Shown in pieces: positions 14,163 through 17,450 of a stretch of 17,450 bases of DNA. Position 1 is the first letter of the stretch. Every line of letters begins with the position of its first letter. The stretch comes from Sphingobacterium sp. (lineage in GTDB: Bacteria; Bacteroidota; Bacteroidia; SpSt-205): positions 1 to 17,450 of the forward strand of contig JAPYWM010000008.1 in assembly GCA_028276345.1 (NCBI GenBank), in the 5' to 3' direction. The notes beneath the pieces are model-generated. The model was not told the DNA's origin and searched no databases. It worked only from the letters and a program-made list of their open reading frames with translations. Position numbers and translations under genes: made by a program.

Positions 14163-15335
14163 TTAGTCGGGGGTGGTTTTCAGAAGGCGGGCGGGGAGGC
14201 CGTTCCGGGTGCGGAGGGTAACGCTGGGCCAGAGGCCGGGGTCGGGTAAAGGTTCCAGCCGAAACCGCTGGGCAAAGGCTTGGAGAGCCACAGGCCCTTC
14301 TATGAGCGACATGTCCCGGCCGATGCAGAGGCGGGGGCCCAGCCCAAAGGGAAAGTACCGCCCACTGGGTTCGGCCCGCTCGGTGAGGAAGCGCTCTGGC
14401 TGGAAGGCTTCCCCATCCGGGAAGGATAGGCGGTGGGTGATGTAGGGCGAGAGGATGACGAGGCTCCCGGGGCGGAGCTGTACCTGGCCGAGGCTCAGGG
14501 GCTGACGAAGGCGCCGGGTGATGATCCACGCCGGCGGGTAGAGCCGAAGCGCTTCGTGAAAGACGAGCTGCGCCCAGGTGTAATCCTCAGCGACATTTGC
14601 GAAGTAGTGGGGGTGGTGAGAGAGCAGGTAGAGGCTCCACGTGAGGGCGCTACCGAGGGTTTCGTGGCCGGCAATGAGGAGTGTCAAAGCCTCGGCACGG
14701 GCTTGCGCCGGCGGAAGCTTAGCGAGTGTAGGGTGCTGCGCAAGCAGGTGGGCTGCTTCCGAAAGGCGCTTTTTGAGGCGGCGCCAGCGCCAATAGCGCC
14801 GGGGATTGAGAGCCAGCAGCGGGTCCTGCATCCCCTTTACCAGGTGGTCCAAAGCCGCAATGACCGTCTCTGTGAGGTTTTCTTCTAAGGGATGCCCCCA
14901 GAAGGCCTCCCCTAAGAACTGGAGCGAGAGCGCCATCATACCAGCTTCCAGGTCGCGCGCTTCCCCGGCCTGCCACGAGTCAAAGAAAGCTTCTGCGATG
15001 TGGGAAAAGCGGGTTTGCCAGGCTTGCCGGTGCTTACTGCTGAAGGGGGGATTGAGCAGGCGGCGGCTTTCGCGCCACTTTTCGCCATCGCTCACTAAGA
15101 GGCCCGGCCCCGTCAGCCGCCCTAATGCCCGGTACTGAAAGGTCTCTTTCGTAACGCCACGGGAGAGAAGAACCGCCTCCACTGCCTCCGGCGCAAAGAG
15201 CAGATACACCCGCTGAAAAGGCAGTTTGACTTCCCAGGCGGGACTTTCTTGCCCCCACCTCAGGAGGACCTCCAGGGGGTTTTGGCGTAGGGCCTCGGCT
15301 TCTCGCCTTAGGCGGGAAAGGGTGATTTCAAGCAT
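14163..15335 (-). CDS. Cytochrome P450, CYP175A-like (probable carotenoid beta-ring hydroxylase)
   Basis: The 390-residue soluble P450 has the heme loop FPFGLGPRLCIGRD with Cys337 as axial ligand, the I-helix AGHET (222-226), ExxR in EALR (261-264) followed by LYPPAWI, and a PERF segment (QPERFLTER). Stretches such as TKETFQYRALGRLTG (62-76), SALTWSLYLLSH and EGPVALQAF correspond closely, as I remember it, to Thermus thermophilus CYP175A1 (389 residues), which hydroxylates beta-carotene to zeaxanthin. The short length and lack of a membrane anchor also fit. A redox partner gene is not present here. A promoter-like TAGCTTTG lies about 45 nt upstream. No carotenoid synthesis genes are adjacent, so the substrate is inferred from the family only. 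Confidence 0.9.
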   Translation of the reverse strand: MLEITLSRLRREAEALRQNPLEVLLRWGQESPAWEVKLPFQRVYLLFAPEAVEAVLLSRGVTKETFQYRALGRLTGPGLLVSDGEKWRESRRLLNPPFSSKHRQAWQTRFSHIAEAFFDSWQAGEARDLEAGMMALSLQFLGEAFWGHPLEENLTETVIAALDHLVKGMQDPLLALNPRRYWRWRRLKKRLSEAAHLLAQHPTLAKLPPAQARAEALTLLIAGHETLGSALTWSLYLLSHHPHYFANVAEDYTWAQLVFHEALRLYPPAWIITRRLRQPLSLGQVQLRPGSLVILSPYITHRLSFPDGEAFQPERFLTERAEPSGRYFPFGLGPRLCIGRDMSLIEGPVALQAFAQRFRLEPLPDPGLWPSVTLRTRNGLPARLLKTTPD

Positions 15336-15373
15336 AGGGCAGGGTTGTCTTTTACGTAAGAGCAGAAGAACGC

Positions 15374-15466
15374 ACCCTGCAAAGCTATACCATATTGCGG
15401 CAAGCGTGCTCTAAGCCCATGGGCCTGTCCGAACCAAGCAGCGGCACCCTGCAAAAGGGCTATACC
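15374..15466. repeat. Pair of short direct repeats around the P450 promoter
   Basis: ACCCTGCAAAGCTATACC at 15374-15391 recurs at 15446-15466 as ACCCTGCAAA, then an inserted AGG, then GCTATACC. The second copy is a broken version of the promoter-like box, lying just past the stop of the propeller gene. Between them is the 10-bp palindrome GCCCATGGGC. Nothing else is recognisable in 15336-15476. Confidence 0.5.
15380..15387 (-). promoter_or_regulatory. Candidate -7 element for the P450 gene
   Basis: TAGCTTTG on the minus strand matches TAnnTTTG and lies in a 14-mer, CTGCAAAGCTATAC (15377-15390), identical to the one at the propeller gene promoter (17119-17132). Here the P450 ATG is 44 nt further downstream, so the mRNA would have a leader of about 40 nt. 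Confidence 0.5.
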
Positions 15467-15476
15467 GGGATTTCCA

Positions 15477-17117
15477 TTAGCGCAAAAGGAGCCACTTGTG
15501 CCCTTCTACTGAAAGGACGTACACGCCACTTGGCAGGGAAGAGATGTCCAGTACATACGCCGGCCCATCCAGCAGGCCCTCGCATACGGGCGTGCCCAAC
15601 ATCGTATAGAGGCGCCAGGGAAGCGGCTGGTGGCGGTTGCTGGCAAAAATCTGATACAGTCCGGGCGCTGACAGCGGACTGAGGTGAAAGCCAGACTGGG
15701 AAGAGGCAGACAGAGCACTTGTGCCCGCGCCTAACTTAGCCAGGAACGCATCGTACGCCTGGTCATTCGGAAGGGTAGTACTGCCGAAGCTCGCCGGATT
15801 ACTCATATAGCTGCCCCCCACATACAGGTCTCCATGGGCATCTGTGGCGAGGGCGTAGGCTTTATCATAGAGGGAACCGCCGGCTTTCTGGGCCCAGAGG
15901 GGCTGCCCCTGTGGGTCGTAAGCCACCACAAAGGCATCCGCACCGCCGCTGGATTGTAGGCTGACGCTCCCAAACGAAATCCCAGCACTGGCGAAGTAAC
16001 CCGCCACATAGATACGGCCGCTGACGTCGGTGGCAACGGCATGCGCTTCTTCACTATCGGGGCCGCCGCTACTACGCACCCACAGAAGCTGGCCATTCGG
16101 GCGATACTTTGCTATAAAGAGGTCATTGCTGCCCTGGTTAGGAAGGTTCTGGCTGTCAAAGGTGAGGGGGTTACTCCAGGAAGTACCCACCACCACGATG
16201 TGATCAGTAGGATCAAAGGCGATCCCAAAGGGTATCTCGCTGTCGGTACCGCCGGCTTTTTGGGCCCAGAGGGGCTGCCCATTCGCATCCAGCCGGGCCA
16301 CGAAGATGTCGGCCTGGCCGCTGCTGGTGAGGGCAGTTGCGCCGATCGTAAAGCCATTACTCTGGAAAACACCCGTAATCGCCACATCACCTGTGGGACC
16401 GACGGCAATAGCTTGCCCAAAATCAACATCCGGGCCGCCAAACGACTGCGCCCAGAGCACCTGCCCCTGGGGCGAGAGCTTGATAAGGAAAATGTCCTTG
16501 GTGTTACTGCCCGCGTTTGTTAGCGTGACAGAACCCACCGCAAGCTGGCTACTCTCAAAGTGGCCCGTAAGGTAGATATTCCCGAAAGAATCGGTTGCGA
16601 CGCCCGTGGCTTCCTCCCATGAAGGGCCCCCGATAGCCAAAGCCCAGAGGGGCGTGCCACTGGGGTCGTACTTGACAACAAAAGCATCCGAGAAGCCCGC
16701 ATTGGTGAGGACAATGCTACCAAAAGCGAGACTGCTGGCAGAGAAGGTCCCTACGGCTATTAGGTTGCCCGCTGTATCCGCAGCCAGGCTCGTGATGCGA
16801 TTGGGATCAGCGCTACCGGCGCTACTGGCCCAGAGAAGCGTCCCCTGTACATCATACACAGCTACAAAGGCACAAGCGGTAAAGAGACCGCTGCCCGGAC
16901 AGCTCAGGGTGGCACTCCCTAAGTTTAGCACCGGACTGGAAAACTCTCCGCCAATAGCGACTCGCGGCGGCGAGGTCGGAATAACGATAGCCGCATACAC
17001 TTCATCATTGAGGCTGCCGGTGCCGCTGCGCGCCCACAGCCAGCTGGGGGCCTGTCCATATAGGGGTAGCAAGTAAAGTAACCCCATGACCCCTCCCCAA
17101 ACCACAGATGAATGCAT
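15477..17117 (-). CDS. Secreted seven-bladed beta-propeller (SBBP-type) protein with T9SS sorting tail
   Basis: The 546-residue product starts with a signal peptide (VVWGGVMGLLYLLPLYGQ, cleavage near residue 22). Seven repeats of about 60 residues follow. Each carries a pattern like GVATDSFGNIYLTGHFES, then a SFGS..L strand, then DAFVVKYDPSGTPLWA, typical of SBBP (beta-propeller) repeats. From about residue 470 the C-terminus turns into a type A T9SS sorting domain ending DISSLPSGVYVLSVEGHKWL. It is therefore exported through Sec and T9SS and is secreted or anchored at the surface. Function is unknown; such propellers usually bind ligands or scaffold. TAGCTTTG ends 4 nt before the ATG at 17115-17117. 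Confidence 0.88.
   Translation of the reverse strand: MHSSVVWGGVMGLLYLLPLYGQAPSWLWARSGTGSLNDEVYAAIVIPTSPPRVAIGGEFSSPVLNLGSATLSCPGSGLFTACAFVAVYDVQGTLLWASSAGSADPNRITSLAADTAGNLIAVGTFSASSLAFGSIVLTNAGFSDAFVVKYDPSGTPLWALAIGGPSWEEATGVATDSFGNIYLTGHFESSQLAVGSVTLTNAGSNTKDIFLIKLSPQGQVLWAQSFGGPDVDFGQAIAVGPTGDVAITGVFQSNGFTIGATALTSSGQADIFVARLDANGQPLWAQKAGGTDSEIPFGIAFDPTDHIVVVGTSWSNPLTFDSQNLPNQGSNDLFIAKYRPNGQLLWVRSSGGPDSEEAHAVATDVSGRIYVAGYFASAGISFGSVSLQSSGGADAFVVAYDPQGQPLWAQKAGGSLYDKAYALATDAHGDLYVGGSYMSNPASFGSTTLPNDQAYDAFLAKLGAGTSALSASSQSGFHLSPLSAPGLYQIFASNRHQPLPWRLYTMLGTPVCEGLLDGPAYVLDISSLPSGVYVLSVEGHKWLLLR
15876..16280 (-). repeat. Near-identical 33-bp repeats inside the propeller gene
   Basis: 15876-15908 and 16248-16280 differ at one base out of 33 and encode GQPLWAQKAGG in two different blades, 372 bp apart. 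The other blades are much more diverged at the same place. This suggests recent blade duplication or gene conversion. Confidence 0.7.
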
Positions 17118-17121
17118 TCTG

Positions 17122-17129
17122 CAAAGCTA
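17122..17129 (-). promoter_or_regulatory. -7 promoter element of the propeller gene
   Basis: TAGCTTTG on the minus strand matches TAnnTTTG and is separated from the ATG at 17117 by CAGA, predicting a leaderless mRNA. No TTG is seen at the ideal -33 position. The rest of the divergent region up to 17200 shows no clear plus-strand promoter. Confidence 0.6.
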
Positions 17130-17200
17130 TACATTGTGGCAGGCCCGCATCATTGATCCCACCGCCGACGGTAGCATACTTGCCCTATGCAGAGGTTGCT

Positions 17201-17429
17201 ATGCCGCCCCCTACGATAGTGCCGACTGCCTACCTAGTGGGATTGCGGGGGCATTCCAGTTGCTGCGGAGGTCCTTCGGCCGGAGCTTCAGACGGGGCCC
17301 CTGAAATCTCGTTCGGATGCTTACCTTCGTCAGGCCATGCGGGAAGCCCAGCGCGACCTTCGCCTGGTGCCGGTCTTTCCGCCGGACCTCCTGGGCATCG
17401 TCGTCCTCCAACCCCTCCTCTCGCCATGA
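17201..17429 (+). pseudogene. Short unknown gene with apparent frameshift in a G-run
   Basis: From ATG 17201 the frame reads MPPPTIVPTAYLVGLRG and then turns into low-complexity sequence. If one G of the run at 17247-17251 is removed, it joins a strongly coding-like frame: IPVAAEVLRPELQTGPLK, then SDAYLRQAMREAQRDLRLV, ending VVLQPLLSP at TGA 17427-17429. The rejoined product is about 75 residues with an amphipathic helix. The second frame alone has a stop at 17235 and no good start. The TGA overlaps the following ATG (ATGA), supporting a real gene. I do not recognise the family. The shift may be a true mutation, a slippery phase-variable tract or a sequencing error. Confidence 0.45.
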
Positions 17430-17450
17430 AGGCCTTCCCCGCCATTCAGA
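17426..17450 (+). CDS. Start of the next plus-strand gene, truncated by window edge
   Basis: ATG at 17426-17428 overlaps the preceding TGA by the ATGA arrangement also used twice in the ftsX operon. Only MKAFPAIQ is visible, so no function can be assigned. The ATG is also in frame with 17201, so a single longer frame is formally possible, though the intervening codons look non-coding. Confidence 0.4.

Noticed and set aside
13756..14529. Minus-strand 257-residue open frame spanning ribF and the P450 3' end
   Set aside because: It is a high-GC shadow crossing two well-supported genes and rich in Pro/His/Arg.
15396..15430. Palindrome GCCCATGGGC as a regulatory site
   Set aside because: It is an isolated 10-bp palindrome in GC-rich DNA with no second copy at a promoter; expected by chance.
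16041..16523. Plus-strand 160-residue open frame
   Set aside because: It is antisense to the beta-propeller repeats.
1..17450. CRISPR arrays, tRNA or rRNA genes, phage or defence systems
   Set aside because: I saw no regularly spaced repeats, no tRNA-like cloverleaf and no defence or phage structural genes on either strand.

Overview
The window comes from a moderately GC-rich member of the Bacteroidota, probably a thermophile. The phylum is supported by two type IX secretion (T9SS) C-terminal tails, a DUF3098 gene between ftsX and uppP, a bacillithiol deacetylase (bshB1), and several promoters with the Bacteroidota -7 element TAnnTTTG. The thermophily suggestion is weaker. It rests mainly on a 390-residue cytochrome P450 that closely resembles, from memory, the Thermus carotenoid hydroxylase CYP175A1.

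Layout. 1-579: 3' part of bshB1, ending at a two-way terminator shared with a convergent lipoprotein gene (637-1491, -). 1567-8951: a rearranged light and membrane region. It holds an iron-sulfur (6-4)-type photolyase, an atypical photolyase/cryptochrome, a divergent M50 membrane protease, an unlisted 42-residue zinc-ribbon gene, and an SPFH/stomatin-like gene. Three dead sequences are interleaved: a copy of the SPFH 3' end (1567-1690), a copy of the photolyase 5' end with a deletion of about 245 bp (7258-7578), and a decayed DDE transposase (about 7684-8055). 9135-10355: a non-catalytic M16 peptidase homologue. 10451-10612: an orphan T9SS tail. 10731-14118: the operon ftsX - DUF3098 - uppP - truB - ribF, in which every gene overlaps the next. 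14163-15335: the P450. 15477-17117: a secreted beta-propeller protein with a T9SS tail. 17201-17450: the start of a plus-strand gene pair whose first member looks frameshifted.

How the genes fit together. The operon joins divisome control (FtsX), lipid carrier recycling (UppP), tRNA pseudouridylation (TruB) and FMN/FAD synthesis (RibF). FAD is also the photolyase cofactor, although nothing here shows a regulatory link. The two photolyases and a probable carotenoid hydroxylase suggest a sunlit habitat. Four genes (SPFH, M16, ftsX and the propeller protein) have TA(C/G)CTTTG ending only 4-5 nt before the ATG, which predicts leaderless mRNAs.

I did not find a clearly new multi-gene system. The most unusual content is the pair of direct gene-end duplications flanking the photolyase/M50 block with a dead transposase inside, the leaderless promoter set, and the small zinc-ribbon gene.
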